From Acanthosoma haemorrhoidale (lineage: Eukaryota > Arthropoda > Insecta > Hemiptera > Acanthosomatidae), in assembly GCA_930367205.1 (NCBI GenBank), contig OV884015.1, forward strand, positions 108,688,509-108,752,508: DNA of 64,000 nt, read 5' to 3'. Of the stretch, positions 10,680-24,508 are shown one piece after another. The stretch's first letter is position 1. Each line of letters begins with the position of its first letter. The notes under the pieces are model-generated. The model did not search any database. It was not told the DNA's origin and saw only the letters and a list, made by a program, of their open reading frames with translations. The position numbers and the translations under genes are program-made.

Positions 10680-11900
10680 TTATCACGATTATTCGTATTT
10701 CCGGCTAATTCGTACAAGCTTGCCGGGCCCTAGAGAAAATCCCGGTAAGTTGTATACAAACAATGCATTTCAGTCCCCTCGGTAATTCGTATTATTTTTA
10801 TGCTCGAGGTCACTTAAAACGTCTTATAATACGTATTTCCAGCTTAGAAACCTCGTTAATTCTGTTTCAAGAAAGGGAAACAGGACAGTGAGAGACCAGA
10901 GACCAGAATAAGTGCGAGATAAATGTTTTCTATGAAATCACATATTTAATTCGTACTTTTTTTACTGAAAGGAAATAAGGAGAGGAGAGAGGGAAAGTTT
11001 TAGGAAATGTACTAAGTTTTTCTTTCGTTTCTACAATTCAGTCTCGTTTTGGTTATCGTTGTGACACGTTACCATGCCTTCGAAAAAAGTTAGCTCTCTA
11101 TTAAAGAGAAACAACAAATCATAAACGCCGTCGCAAGTGGCTTTAAGCAAATTGACGTATCCAAGCGTTTTAACGTCCCTCGTTCCACGATCACATCAAT
11201 CCTGAAGAACAAGGACAAAATCACTTCCCAGGCATCAAGCAGCAAAGTAAAACGCTTCAAGACTAATGATTACCCACAACTTGAGAAGAGAACTTAAAAA
11301 AGTGGTTCGCGCAAGCAAGGAATTGAAATGTACCAGTTGGAGGAAATATACAAAGGAATTGTACTGTAATGCAAACTATTAAGTAGCATATGACCGCGAA
11401 TATCAACGACTAAGGCAGTTTTTTTTATTGAACAACGTGACGTCTCGCCCCTCTGAATCCATCTTAAAACTGACACATTTTTAGATACTTAAATACTTTA
11501 TAATGTAACAGAAAATGTAGACGATAAAAGATGTGATTTTCGCTGTTTGTGAAGCATGAAAAAGATTGCCTTCGATGAGTATGTAGGAAAAATCCACAAC
11601 GAAATGATAAACCAAACGACATTTCAAAGAAGAGGTTGCAATAATAATTTCTGATTTCAATAATGTGACTACAAACAGCTGGATATTTTGGACATTTGAA
11701 CTGGATTCATTTGATTCAACTATAGAAAAAGTTATTTCCGACCAAGCATTAGAGACAGCTCACCACTTTATCGCCTATTTTGAAGTTAGAAATTCTGAAT
11801 CTGGATAAATTATAGCTCAAAGAAGCATAAGAACAGAGGTTAAAAAAATCAAATCTGAGAGTGAAAAACAAAAACTGATGACAGACTACATATTTTAATT
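10680..11900 (+). mobile_element. Tigger/pogo-like DNA transposon, internally deleted
   Basis: The 5' section (10688-11361) matches 63210-63888: a terminal region with CGTATTTCCGGCTAATTCG, then an ATG at 11074 opening a CENP-B/psq-type DNA-binding domain. In this copy the frame is destroyed by a lost base near 11096 and an extra base near 11287. The match stops at 11361. From 11583 a second coding fragment resumes (DQALETAHHFIAYFEVR, ending KLMTDYIF), resembling the C-terminal tail of Tigger/CENP-B-like transposases, which commonly end in an ITDFF-like motif. The DDE catalytic core is missing. No 3' TIR was recognised. Confidence 0.65.
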
Positions 11901-13762
11901 ATGTTGAGTTCGCATGTATTTTTTTACTTTTTAAAAATAAAGAAATATTTTCTAGTTGAAAATTTGAGTTTTTTTTTTTAATTTATTTACATCAAGTGGC
12001 TGTAAAAACGGATTTTTCGTTTTTCTGTGTTATATGATTAAATTTCTCCGTCATTACAGCGGATAATCGAGGCTTTATGCATTAGTAAGTAAATTTATTT
12101 AGCACATTTAAGGCAGAAGTTATACTACCAAATACAAAGCAGGCTGTTCTTAATTATAATTTATTGTCATATTCCCTTATTTAAATTATTACAAGCCTTC
12201 AATACAGTAGTATCTTAATCAGTGCTTAGAACTTCAGTTTATAAGTTCTTTTTACTTTTTTTTGGGGGGGGGGGGATTCTCATTAGCCAGAACGACTTCA
12301 CTTAAGACTTTAGTAGTCAACACAGAGCTCACTAAAATGCCACGTCCGCCTTAGGTATCGCTTTGGCTTCCCGAGGATGAGATGGGAGTATTGAGCATTA
12401 GCAGATGGATTGGGAGGATCTATTTGTTGAATAGATTTTTCAAAAAATGTTCATTTATGTAAAAAAAAAAAAAAGCAAAAAAAAAGCATTATCATATGTG
12501 TTTATTAAATACATTATGGTTACCCTTTTAGGAACCCTAAAAAGGACCCTATTAATAACCCTTTCAGGAAGCTTAATTAAATATTTTGGATTTATATGTT
12601 CTTGTTTTTTTATATGGTTAACTACCCTATGAGGCGTGTAATAGTTTTTATATTTTTATGAACAATTAGAATCCATTTCACTTCTAATAGGTAATCTCAT
12701 AGGATTAAATAATAAAACAATAATTTTTGTATAGCATAGTAAAATTAAAATTTGTTGAATTCACGTAATGTAGGAAAGTTAAGAAAATAAATTTCACTTT
12801 ACATTTATTAAGTTAGAGTTGTTAAGAATGAAAATTAATTAAAAATTATATATCAGACTAACCTGGAAATAAATTGATATAAGCTTTATATTTTGAACTA
12901 TTTACTTTTCAATATTTATTAGTTAAGTGTTATTACAATAAATAAACGCTGTACCGGAAGTTCTTTTATGTGTGTTTGAGGCTTTACGCTGGTTACGTCC
13001 ACAGTAAAAAAAAAAATTCTGACATATTCAACATCGCTCACGTTTGAAAAAAAAAAACCTCACAGGATGTGTCCGGAACGCAATGAAAACATTCGACGTT
13101 ACTAAAAATAAAAAAAAAAATGAAGTAAACAAATATAAATATCAATGTTTAAGTTTTAAGAGATTTGCTATGGAAACGAAATTCCTACCATCATGCACAC
13201 AAATAAAAAAGAAAATTCAGCTCAAAGCAATATTGAAATAACTAATAAGAACGAAATTTTTAGAATTCGTAAATTTAGTTTTTTCGTCCTACTCTCAGAG
13301 AATAATAAACCGGCTTATTAAATAACACAGGAGCTTTTGCAATGTCATTTGATTAAAAATACCGGCATAGTTTCGTCCAATCTCTCAAATATTTTCTCTT
13401 TCATTCGCATTCATACATGAAATAAAAAACATATGCACTGCTTAATTAAACCAGCTTTAAGCCTTTCCTATACCGTGCTCCGTGGATTTACCGTGCCTGT
13501 CGGTCTCAGACCTGAATTATTAATTTCGAGACATTTTCAAAAATATTTGATAGATCCATGGTGTGCAGTGTCGACCACTGATTAAGATTTAGGTTCGATC
13601 TGATAAAAAAATTGTTTGATTAAAATATTACGAAATATCAACATTGTCTGCGGAAAAAAAAATATCACCGCTTTTTCAACAATACTTTGTTTATTATATT
13701 TTCTTTCCAGCTCAATGTAAAAGATTTATTATTGGTTTTTTTGTATGTAGTAACTTTATAAT
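11901..13762. other. Non-coding AT-rich stretch with homopolymer runs
   Basis: Runs of A, T and G (for example the G run near 12266-12275 and A runs near 12461-12486 and 13047-13057). No supported gene. The open frame at 12447-12632 is hydrophobic but not recognised. Confidence 0.5.
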
Positions 13763-13970
13763 GATAAAATTACAATCTGCCTCATTGGGCAATAAGTAAT
13801 TGTGTTTAATGTTCTCATTAATACCACATTTACAATTTTCACTCACTCGCTCATTCATACAGTATTTACAAAGAGGCCAGAGGCCTCCCGAATCATCACG
13901 GTTGTCACCTCTCTCGCATGCAAAAGAGGAAGCGGAGTCCTACGCTCCTCCGTCAGCTGCGTCACCGGAT
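13763..13970 (-). mobile_element. Jockey-B LINE 3' end, antisense
   Basis: Starts at the family 3' signature (GATAAAATTACAATCTGCC) and runs to the CGTCACCGGAT landmark, where it is cut. It has 3' UTR and the last non-RT part only. Confidence 0.75.
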
Positions 13971-14505
13971 GATTGGTATTTTAAGCGTAGTTTTACCGTC
14001 ACTGTGGCACAGTCGTTTGGTCGAATGTGTTTTACAGGCGCTAGTTTAAAAAAAAAAAATGGGTACTCGTGTATACAAGGAGAAAAATAATGCACAACTG
14101 AGTATCAGATATTAAGTGAGAGGGTTGGGAGGGTTGTTGGTTCTCAGAAGCTGCGATGCACAGAATCGCTCAATGTGTTCAATTACGTTCGAGATCGTAT
14201 CGTATCTTTCTGTCAGGCACAGTACGCTCCTGGATTAAAGATGCTTTCTAGAACTTTCTGCTTTCTGATTTTAGCCTTTTGAAAGTAAGGGTCCCAGAAT
14301 GGATTACCTCTGAGGGCTCTTTTAATAAATACATATATATATTCAAACCCTTCATGATTAGGAGAAGCTGTTCTGTAAACCCGTGGCAGTCACAAAAATA
14401 GCTCGTGTCTTTGCGACCAATGTTACAATAAATAAGATATGACAAAATTATAGAAAGCTGCTTACTTTCCAGGGACGGTTCGACGTTTTTTATCAATATC
14501 CAACC

Positions 14506-15153
14506 TTTTTTTTTTTTTTTTTCTTTCATAGCCCCTTTAAATTTACAGATAATTATATACAATTATAGATCCTCAGGGGAATCTATTTACAAATTATTCT
14601 TTTATTTCCTGTAGCATTGCTACATTATAAACATGTACTGTTATTTTATAAAAAGTATATAATGGAATAAACAAGTATAATGATTATATGTGACTGGACT
14701 GAACTGACTAATAAAGGTGATGGGGCACACCTTTTTGATCAAACTTAAAACTAACTTACATACTAATTCTTAACCTAATTTTTCCCCGACAGTCTGTTGC
14801 GGGAGGGGTGGTTGGGTCATAGTGTTAAACACTGGGTCGGCTAGGTGCAGCAATGAGCGAAAAAACTTGTCTCCGGTGGATGAACTCACCCACCGACGGC
14901 ACACCAAGCAACGGGCGTTCTTTAACCTTCAAGAGAGGTATGTCGGACCACGCATGATCCCATTGTGGAAATGTTGGAGACATTTGGTTGTATTGTCAGT
15001 CAAGTGGGTAAACAGCGGGGCACCGTACAGCAGAGCTGGCCGGAGGACACATTTATATATCATCAGTTTGAGACGAAGCGACAGGTTAGGTGAAGTTAAC
15101 AAGTGCGATAGCCGGTAAGACCTGTGTCGTACTTTTTCTATTCTTTAGTAGTA
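14506..15153 (-). mobile_element. Jockey-A LINE 3' portion with poly(A), antisense
   Basis: The T run at 14506-14522 is the element's poly(A) tail on the opposite strand. It is followed by the UTR and the RT C-terminal end. The reverse strand carries the ALLYGAP-type motif near 15020 and continues to about 15153, matching 41645-42180. Stops and frameshifts interrupt it. The plus-strand frame at 14822-15118 is a shadow. Confidence 0.75.
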
Positions 15154-16883
15154 AGTGGATATCCAACCTCAAAATCATTTCAATATCTCACAAACACAAA
15201 CGTACATTTTTAGCGAGTACAGAGAGTAACTTGTTCTAAAGTTTAATGTAGTTTTAATAAATCCTTTCTAGCTCTGGTTGATATCGTTCTTGTCATAATT
15301 TAATTTAAATTAACAATAATTAAAAAAGGAAATGTACTATCATCATTAAGATTTGAACCCTAGACCAACACATCTAGCCTGCACGAGTCCAGGGTCTTTC
15401 CAAAATGAATTATCTTTAGTTCAACCGTCGCAATGCCTTTAAATCCTACGGGATAGAGCCTCACGTCCTGGATTTTCTGGAGGTCCATCCTTCCAGTATA
15501 TTTTTTCTTTGGATAATAATTTTTAAAGAAATTTTGTTTAGTTATTTTAAATATTTTCGGATGCTTTTAGTTCATTCTCCAATACATCTAAAGGTGGGTT
15601 CTTTTTTGTATAGGATATTACCTATAGCATTAGCGATTCTTGTCCTTGTCCTTAATTCCTTGAGTACTCCCACATATGTACTTAGAATTTAAATATTAAA
15701 AAATCTCTGTTTTTCTTTATTTGTACAAATTATATCTTATTATTTTGTTTCTTTGTTTCAGGTGAGTACAATGTGGCAATCTTACGCGTTTGAGTTCCTG
15801 GCACGAGAGCCGGGCGTCTTGATCTTCCAGCATCACTAAGCCCCATGGGACTTGTTAAGTTTTACCTTCTAATCTTTCAGATTAGGCCAAGGATACCATA
15901 CTCACATATCTCACTGCATAGGCTCAAAAATGTCTTTGTTGCATTTTTAAACTAAATGAAAGTCTACCATAACTTAGAGTTTACACTTCTTTTCATGTTT
16001 TCTCTTCCATCACAAACGTCTAGATTTTCCAAGAGCTTTCATGTCATGAAGCAGTTATGTTAGCCAATGATAGCCTACACGTACACCGCTGTATTTATTT
16101 AATGTTTCCATGCATGCGTTCTTTAGTTACAATCACTGTTGCTCTCCCTCGTGTAGCATAAGTTGTCCGTTCCTTTAGAGTTTGCAATATAAGGGTTGAT
16201 GGTATCGATCCCCTAGTTTCCCCTAAGTTTAGGTAAATCTGGAAGGTGGCGACCCCTCCAAGTGCGAGGGCAGCAAAGACCCTGTCCTGGAGGAAATATT
16301 GCCACTTTGTCTTTATTGCGAGTCAGCGATTCTCCACCGGGTCCTCTTTATCTACAGTCTAGTTACTTCGGATGTGCAGTTTAGCTTCTTTTTTTTTACA
16401 CTCAAACTCATCCACTATGGTAAAGAAGTAAAAACACACATTATGGTTTATTGAGTATTATAGAATCAATATTATTATTAGTATGGTGTTTGAATGAATT
16501 TGTTTTTTTATGGTAGGTGCTTTAAAACAATTCAACTCATTAGAAATCGTTTAGGTATTACTAACAACGACCTGAAATACGCTTTATATACCTCAGCTAT
16601 AATGCAATGACATGAATAATGCTAATAAATAAATAAAGATTTGTTTAATTATTAGGAAAAAAAATCCATCATACCAGATCTGCGATTTGCGAAAGTAGTG
16701 ATATTCGTGGTACCTCACCTTATGCATCCCATGATCCCAATAGAAGGTCTGTCTTCCGGATTTTTCAGACATGTCATTGAGTCATTGAAAGGGGTCCAGG
16801 AGTGGCGTGGTGGATGAGAGCGTTTGGATGTCCTTGTCTGAAACTGTGGAATTTTGTATAACGACCTCTGTTAGCTTCGATAT
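15154..16883. other. Non-coding stretch
   Basis: No supported gene or clear repeat. A ggtgaRt-like donor near 15762 (CAGGTGAGTAC) has no convincing exon before it. Confidence 0.45.
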
Positions 16884-17428
16884 CTAGATCCTCCGGCCAG
16901 CTCTGCTGTGCGGTGCCCCACTATATACCCACTTGACTGACAATACAGCTAAAACTCTTCAACAATTGCAGAATGGGATCATGAGAAAAGTGGTCACACA
17001 TACCTCTCTTGTGGGGTGCCATCGGTGGGTGAGTTCATCCGCCGGATACACATCAAGCTTTTTGACTCGTTGCAGCGCCTTAAAACCCCTGTGTTTAACA
17101 CTATGACCCCACCACCCTTCCCGCATCGATGACAACAGACTTTCGGGGAAAATTAGGTTAAGAATTAGTTTAAGGTTTTATTGCTAGATGTAAGTTAGTT
17201 TTAAGTTTATAATAAATAAGGTGAGCCCTATAAATTTTAATAAATTCAGTCCATTATTGTATAATGTTCATCGTTATACTTTTGTACAATGGAGAACACT
17301 TATTTTGTATACTAGAATTTTTGTATAAAATGTAGCCAAGCTACAGGAAATACAATGAAACAATTGTAAATAGGTTCGTTTGTAGAATCTATATTTTGTA
17401 CATAAATTTGTAACAAGGGAATAAGAGG
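16884..17428 (+). mobile_element. Jockey-A LINE 3' portion, sense
   Basis: Starts in the RT C-terminal end (CGGCCAGCTCTGCTGTGCGG, the ..PALLYGAP.. part), continues through the last coding region to the CCGCATCGATG landmark, then the UTR. The UTR and tail are more diverged than in other copies, which suggests an older insertion or a subfamily. The frame is broken. Confidence 0.75.
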
Positions 17429-17869
17429 GTTGGGGGCATCAGTTAATAATGTTGACGCTGAACATTAAGACTTCAGAACTGTTACTGTTCTTTGAAGTTA
17501 AGCTTTACTTTTAGTGACCCTGGAGTAAATACTTGTAAGAATCCGCCCTCACATTATCGTGCTGTGAGAATTCTCTGTTTTCTGCAAGAACCCAATATCC
17601 CCTCTTTCTGACATTTGTGATGCTTCCCACTGATCTGCAGCATTCGACCGTACCTTTCTTAATGTATATCCTACATACTTCATCCTTAGGGACGTTGCAA
17701 CCCTCCAATTCCTACTCCTGCTCACTATCCACATCTATGAAATAGCAATCTATGTACGCTACGAAGAATCCTTTCTACTGACTGTGCTTCTGTAGGTCAC
17801 TGAAGGGAACCTGTGGAGATATCTAGCCTAATTGAAATGACCCCCTAGAACAGGGAGCAGTTATGCTCT

Positions 17870-18260
17870 GGCCCTAATCCCGTAGTCGACATCTTGCTTC
17901 CCGGTATCTTGCGCAATTAAACGGTAGGATCGGCTATTAATATAGGGCTAATGGTTCATTTGCATTCCCCCCGTTCCCTTGGGCTGGGGTGACTCCCGAT
18001 TCCGCGCACGTAGCTACCGGGAGGGGAGCCGGGATCAACCGGCGCCGATATTAAACCTATTAAGTCCCTCCGAATCGCTACCAAACAATACCCCAACTTT
18101 TCCCTCTCTCTGTCCGCTGTAAGTCTTGATTTACTTTAATGGGGTCGCTCTAAAGGTCTGAGGTCCTCCCCCCCCCCTCTCTCTCTCTCTCTCTGTCCTC
18201 CTGGAGAAGAAGACTCCAGTCGTAAAGATTTTACGAGGGCTGGGGACGCACCCCACCTAT
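17870..18260. other. GC-richer unique island with CT microsatellite
   Basis: A non-repetitive block richer in GC than its flanks, with repeated TATTAA/CTAAT motifs. It ends in a C run and (CT)n tract near 18167-18196. No reading frame convinces. It could be an intronic regulatory element; the function is inferred from composition only. Confidence 0.3.
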
Positions 18261-19035
18261 CACCCCCCTCTTTGTTACGAATTAATGTTAACAGCTTCGG
18301 GGGACACAGCTTCTCCGCTTCTTTTAAGCAGAGTAAACGGCTTCAACTTCAGCGTTGCACTTTGTCTGAAATATCGGCCTTGCCCGAGAGGGGAACCAAG
18401 ACACTCAAGTGGCTCCCTCCGCATCACATCGGATCTTATAAAACCTTCCTGAGTAATCACCTGACTTGTAAACACTCAATATTAATGGATTCTATACTTT
18501 GAAAAGAAATGTGAACGATGTATTCAGGATTTGCTGGCCATCATAAAGAGGTCCTCATTCCTTCGTCTTCGTAGAGTATTAGGAGGTAAGTTTAGTAAGT
18601 GTTAAAATGACCAGGTAAATTGTCATGAAAAAAGTGTCTGTACAATTTCTTCATGTCATTTTGTTCGTGTGGAACTTTCTATCTCTGAATTGCCGAAAGA
18701 TATTTTTGTTTTCCCATGCCCGTTCATCCGTCATCCCATATTTCTAAACGATTTGCATCTTTAACTTTCTTTTTATCGTCAGTTTCGAATGTTTGTTGAG
18801 TAAATGTTATAGCAATTTAAGAAAAGAAAACTACTTGTACCAGGGACACCATTGAGATGGCCTGTGAATTCTCGGCTTAATTTTATGAACTAAATAAGAT
18901 TTTAATAAAATTGTGTCTGCATTAGGTCCTGTATGTGTATTCCAGCTGCTAGTGGCATCAGGATCATATCAAACTATATTTTAGTCCGACATACCTCGTG
19001 CTCTTGGGAAACTGCGGTGAATCGGATTAGAATGC
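18261..19035. other. Non-coding stretch
   Basis: The overlapping short ORFs at 18272-18502 are unrecognised. Nothing else is supported. Confidence 0.45.
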
Positions 19036-19892
19036 AATAGGTTGAGAAGAAAGAAATTACGGTTTTTTAGTGTGAAATAAAACTTTTTTTTTTCTATACA
19101 AAAAATGAACTTTAATCAATCAAATATCTTCCATTCTATTCGATGACCTTTTCCCATATTTCTGGTAACTTCATGATCCCGCGCTCATAATACTTCAGGC
19201 CATTCATTATCAGCAGAAAACTCAACGAAGTGCGATTCGAGGTCATCATACCTAAATTTTTACCATTTAACAAGTTTTGTAAACTTCGAAATAAATGATA
19301 ATCAGAGGTCGGAGCTGTATGACTTCCCAACTAAGCCCCAATAGTTTCGTACGTGTTGCTAAAGATGTGTGAGGCCTCGCATTGTCTTAGCGGAACCCAA
19401 ATATCGAGCTTCTTAACAAGTTCACGGCGTCTTATATGATTTTCAATTGTTGTATGTAATACACATTTAACTGTTTTGCAATCTCTCGCACAGTTATATT
19501 ACGATTTGATCAATTATGGCTTTCATTTTGTCATCATCAATTTTTAAAGGTCGACCAGAACGTTGGTCATCTTTCAGTGAAAAATCTCCAGAACGAAATT
19601 GCGAGCGTGCTTTCTGTTCTTTGTCTCTTTGTGAGCCTCAGCCGCTTTCTTGCCTTTATGAAAATAAAAAAGTAAAATGTGCTGAAAATGCATTATTTTT
19701 GCACTCCATATTAAAACTGAGCGTAAACTGACACTTGTAAACAGCATTACACGGAATTCGTTTCTATAGCAACACAAAAGTATCGACTACCAAATCTCAA
19801 AAGAAAAAAATCTAACATTGACAAAAGAATAACGAAACTAACATACACTATCTACTAGTGCAAACCGAAATCACTTTCTTGTCAACACAATA
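19036..19892 (-). mobile_element. Internally deleted mariner element with imperfect TIRs
   Basis: Ends carry matching imperfect inverted repeats: GTTGAGAAGAAAG at 19041 and, in reverse, GTTGACAAGAAAG at 19873-19885, with a flanking TA at the right end. On the minus strand the transposase starts with MHFQHILLFYFHKGKKAAE (19690 region), continues to FRSGDFSLKDDQRSGRPLKI, then jumps into DNARPHTSLATR and the C-terminal YHLFRSLQNLLNGKN. The stretch holding the first catalytic aspartate is missing and several frameshifts are present. At about 857 bp it is shorter than the roughly 1.3 kb of intact mariners. It cannot encode an active enzyme. Confidence 0.8.
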
Positions 19893-20749
19893 ATATAATA
19901 TATTATGCCTTGAGGCGTTCCTGCTTTGATGGCTGACAACAGTGGGACAATAATTAAAAAAAAACATTTTCACCAATTGAAGTTTAATATTAGCTCTTAA
20001 ATAACGAAATTCACAAACGGCTGTATAATCCACAATAGATTTAATCATCTATACTGTTAATGGCGCCTGGATTAAACGTGATACTTCACAACATTCCGAG
20101 AACATTTGTTTTGGTTTATCCTGGCTGGACGTTGGAAACGCCTGGCTTGAACCAGGATCTATAGCAGCGCCCACAGGGGCCAGGAGGGATGTGGCTGTGT
20201 GTTAGTGAGCCAGATGTCTGTATGGCCATTGTTAAACGATATGGATGGAAAGGATAAAGGAAAAAAAAATGGAACGGACTGTTATGTATGACTGGAGTAA
20301 ATGTCCCGTGAACCCCCCCCCTCGGTATGTGTGTATGTCTCTCTGCTCTGATTCTGCGTAGCGACCATATGTTTACGTAGGTTCGACATCAGAAACGCTT
20401 GTAATTCATGCTTATAAGTAGAAGAAATGTAGGCATTATAGTGAACTCAATAATAAACTTGTTAGCTTGTTTAAATTAAAAAAAAAATTACGTTGGAAAT
20501 GAAAGCATAATATTGAGATATTCCAAATGTAGGACGTTGACTAACTTTGAAACCTCTCCTTGGTATTTTTTAGTATAAAAGAAAATGGCTTTTTTAAAAA
20601 AAAACTTGGCTTCCCCACTGCCGAAAATAATTTTGAAATTCCTACTTAATTATATCATTTGTATACGCTCCTTTTCAATAATTGTTCTTCTCTCAATTCA
20701 CACACATCAATTTCATCTATCCAGTTAATTTTTGAGTTGACTAGAATTT
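19893..20749. other. Non-coding stretch
   Basis: No supported gene or repeat. Confidence 0.5.
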
Positions 20750-20960
20750 TAACCACGGGGACATTGCCCTAGTATGGAGGCTATGCAGACCAGGGGTGTC
20801 GTAAAGCTGTGACTTACGAGTGAGCTAACTAATCCTTGAGACCGGAGGCAGTTAAGGGGACTAGTGCCCCCATGGGCCCCCCCACACCGGCCCCAGGTCC
20901 ACCTGCTTTAATTGCGGGGAGGGCCTGTTGTAGCCTGGAATTTATTAATTATACAGCACC
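20750..20960. other. GC-richer unique island
   Basis: A compact unique block (GTGCCCCCATGGGCCCCC and surrounding) inside AT-rich DNA. No coding frame or splice sites were recognised. Possible conserved non-coding element. Confidence 0.25.
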
Positions 20961-23900
20961 TCTCCATGGTCCAGCGGTAATCTGCACTCTCTCACCTCCT
21001 CTACAGTCTTAACTATTACAGTACAGAAGGTTTTCTTAGTACAGAAATAATCTACATTCTGCTACTGAGAAACAAACTAAAAAACATTATGGAACTCATT
21101 CCAAAACATTCACTTTTGTTAATTATTTTGAGACTTCTGTATTTCAACTTTATAAACCTTTAATTAAACGATTCAGCAAGAAGATAAAATTACAATAGAC
21201 AGTGCAAATATATTTAATGAATACTGACTTAACCATCGTACAAATACAGACCTAATTGACAACTACCTTAAATTACACAAAAACAATTTTAATTTTGTGT
21301 AAAATATGATTAATATTGAAATATCCTCAATTTGATAAACCTGGGTGATAATAATAATTTTCCCCCAAAAAAATGAAAAATTACTTTTTTAACTGGACAT
21401 ATTTTAGACGTCATGATTATCACCGACAACCAAAACAAAATTGGATTAAACACCCTTTAAACAAATCAAGAAGCAAAGTTATAAACTATTTTGATAGAAT
21501 GGCAAAATCGATAAACCTAATCTTGTACCACACACAGCACAAGACCCCATGTTGTGAAATTACACAAAACAGATTTACCTTTGATAGTCATTGTCAATGC
21601 TGCATCCAATAATTCAAACATTTTCAACCTCTCTCGACCATTTGAACAACGATAATGAATTCTATGATGAAAGCTCATTGAGGGTAAAATATATCACATA
21701 TGAGGTTTAAGCCATACAGGACAACGGAAAAAATGTTAGCTTTGATGTTAAATGTCCCACCGGATCTATCATTTAAAAGTTTAGCAGAAGAGTGGGGATA
21801 GATCAAAACCACATTCCGGTATTAAAAGCAATGAGCGCTTTATTGAATGATTCATACTTTTTTGGGGGAATTTTTTTCTTTCTTCATTATCAACAGAGTA
21901 CTTGATGAAATTTAAAAAACAAAACAACAACGTAAATTAAACGAAAATTACTACCTCAACATATTTTGGATGATAGTTGATGCCTTAAATTCGTTTCCTG
22001 AAAAATTGAAAAATAGACCGAAGAAACTGAGGAAAACAATATGATGCACATTATAGATACAATGATAATCAGAGAAAATAAAGAACTTTACACAAACTGA
22101 ACCAAAAAATAAATAAATAAATCGCCTGCCAAAGAATTTTTATTTATTAATCCATCCATGCCTTTGAACATCCAGCACATCAAAAATTATTGTTTGAATA
22201 AAGTCAAAGATGATTTTTACTAAGAATCTTTACTCATATAAGATCATCAAAGAAAAAACATTATAAAATAGAAAACAATTATTCTTACGCCTCAAATATA
22301 TAAAACAACTAATAGATTAAGTAGATTTTACACGAAACTAAAAGGCTATATTGAACCAAACCTAAATAGCGGAATCCGATATTGTTTACAAACCTGACTG
22401 CTTGCATTGCAACAATGTTTACACTTGACAAACATCCTAGAACATAAAAAATAGACTATACCAACCTGAAAATATTTGTCTAGATTACAAAAACAAAAAT
22501 TATGGTGGGGTAAAAGAAAACACCCCTAACGCTGCATATTAAAAACCTGAAACATAAATTTGATTTTACAGATTTCCAAATTTCAAGAGAAGAAAAAGTA
22601 ACAGATTATATTTGAAGACCTTACATATCACAGATAATCTCGGTTGAAATCATTGTACATTTCAAAACTGACTCCAAAAATCTAAATAATTTTTTTTTAC
22701 CTAAACACAAATATGATAGTAGGATTGCATTTTTTGACATTTTGGTTTTTTACAATTAACAATAGTTTTTTTTAATAACATATCAGATTATTACTAGAAT
22801 TGGAAACTCGCATACATGAACAAGAGGGGGCTCTCATTTATTAACATTTTTAGTTATAATATATAATACTTAGCATTGATTTATGGTTACTGTCAGTTAG
22901 GCTCTGGTCTGCCAAAAGAACATACGGGGCTCTAAATCATTGATAAAATTATTCTAAAAAGATTTTTCACACAATTTATGATGGATTTTCCTCTATATAC
23001 AATATTAAAAAAAAATTTACAAATCCCCTTATGACGTCCACTGATTTTTATGACATGATGTGAAACAGGGTTTTTAAGATCAAATGAAAAATGACACGTA
23101 ATTTAAGCAATGATTGAATGGAATTTTATAAATAAATATTTCTTCATTTTTTTTTTTCAACAGATATTTTATTTTTCCCTAAATTAAAATTATATTTGCT
23201 TCGATAAAGGTTTTATTTAGAGCTTTTTGTTTTTTTGACTTTTGCATTGTTTATTGATATAAGATTGTTTTTATTTTGTAAATATTGAAAATAGATTGAT
23301 TTGCATTTGAAATTGGGTTCTTCGAAATGTTTAGGATCGGTCTTACGATGAAAAACCCTTGCTTGTATGCATGCATACATGAAGTGCATTCACACTCTAG
23401 CCTGTTGGTATGAATGACTCGTTATCAATTCTCTCTTATCTATTCAGAATGATCTTGTTCAGAACGAACCCCTTCTTGCTGGCAGGAAACAAACTCTAGC
23501 TCTCAATGGTGCGAAGTTAACCGCCGACAATGGTGTGTTTGGTAGTAGCCGTCCCCTTATTCTTCTTGCAGAGTGGAGTTTCCGTAGGGTTAGGTCGAAC
23601 TACTTCATGGCACCTGGGGGATTCTACTCCGAAGATTGTCTTCCTTGGAATGCCTTGTCCTGTATATCATAGTATGCTAGCCACCTACTATTGTCATTAT
23701 CGTTTGAGAGTGACCCACCATTCAAAGGAGATTCTCGTGAAAGTGAAGCCAAATGAAATACTATCAAAGGAAATAAATACAAAGAAGAAACTCCGGGTGC
23801 GATAAAGAACAGCAGATGCCACCGTCCCCAGCACCCCCAGGGCAATATCCCCGAGAAGCTGAAAAGAATCACCAGGAAGAAATGTCCTACCCTCGTAAAA

Positions 23901-24508
23901 AAGGAACGGTCGGAAGTGGGTATTGAAAGGAGTGGCTAATCGTAGAGGAGAGTGGATTTATCGATATAATCAGCATTAAAATAAATTAGTAGGGGTGGTA
24001 CCCTAATAGTGCTGCTACCTGTCGCCCTAATAGAACTTTATTCTCCCTCCATTCGTAGCCCTCCCCCCCCCCCCCGTGCCCATTTATAACTAATGAGTGA
24101 TTCTTCTTCTTCTTCTTCGCCGCTGCAGTTTCCCTATCGAAATCCTCCCCTACTCGTCCGACCCCAGTGTGCTCTCTAATTACACCGTTTCCAACTTGGG
24201 CTAATCCTCACTAACTTTTCTACCACACTCCTCTTACACATCTGACCGCTCCGAGAAAGTGGACTAACTTTGTAAATTCCGTTGATAAATGGATGATTAC
24301 TCGGATTCGAATGTAATAGATTTTACATTTCAGCTCGAAATCGGCCCGACCTGCGATATTTTTCTAAAAGAACGAACACCTCAAAATGAATACCAATGAC
24401 ATTGATGTGAATGTTTTTCATTTCATTGAAACTATTATCGAGTAATAAAATGAACCTAAGTATAATATAATATAAGTTTAATAATAGACAACAACAACTT
24501 TATTGTCT
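20961..24508. other. AT-rich region, possibly decayed LINE in part
   Basis: Strongly A-rich on the plus strand. Around 22860-23040 one frame gives ALIYGYCQLGSGLP followed by KIILKRF, faintly like the RT C-terminal block of LINEs, but stops are frequent and I do not assign it. The C run near 24063-24076 and TTC repeats near 24104-24118 are simple sequence. Confidence 0.3.

Noticed and set aside
12447..12720. Possible second mitochondrial fragment
   Set aside because: AT-rich and hydrophobic when translated, but no mitochondrial protein block or tRNA could be recognised.
22860..23040. Decayed LINE reverse transcriptase
   Set aside because: Only a faint YG...P/KIILKRF resemblance with frequent stops. 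Recorded as possible in the region entry but not called.
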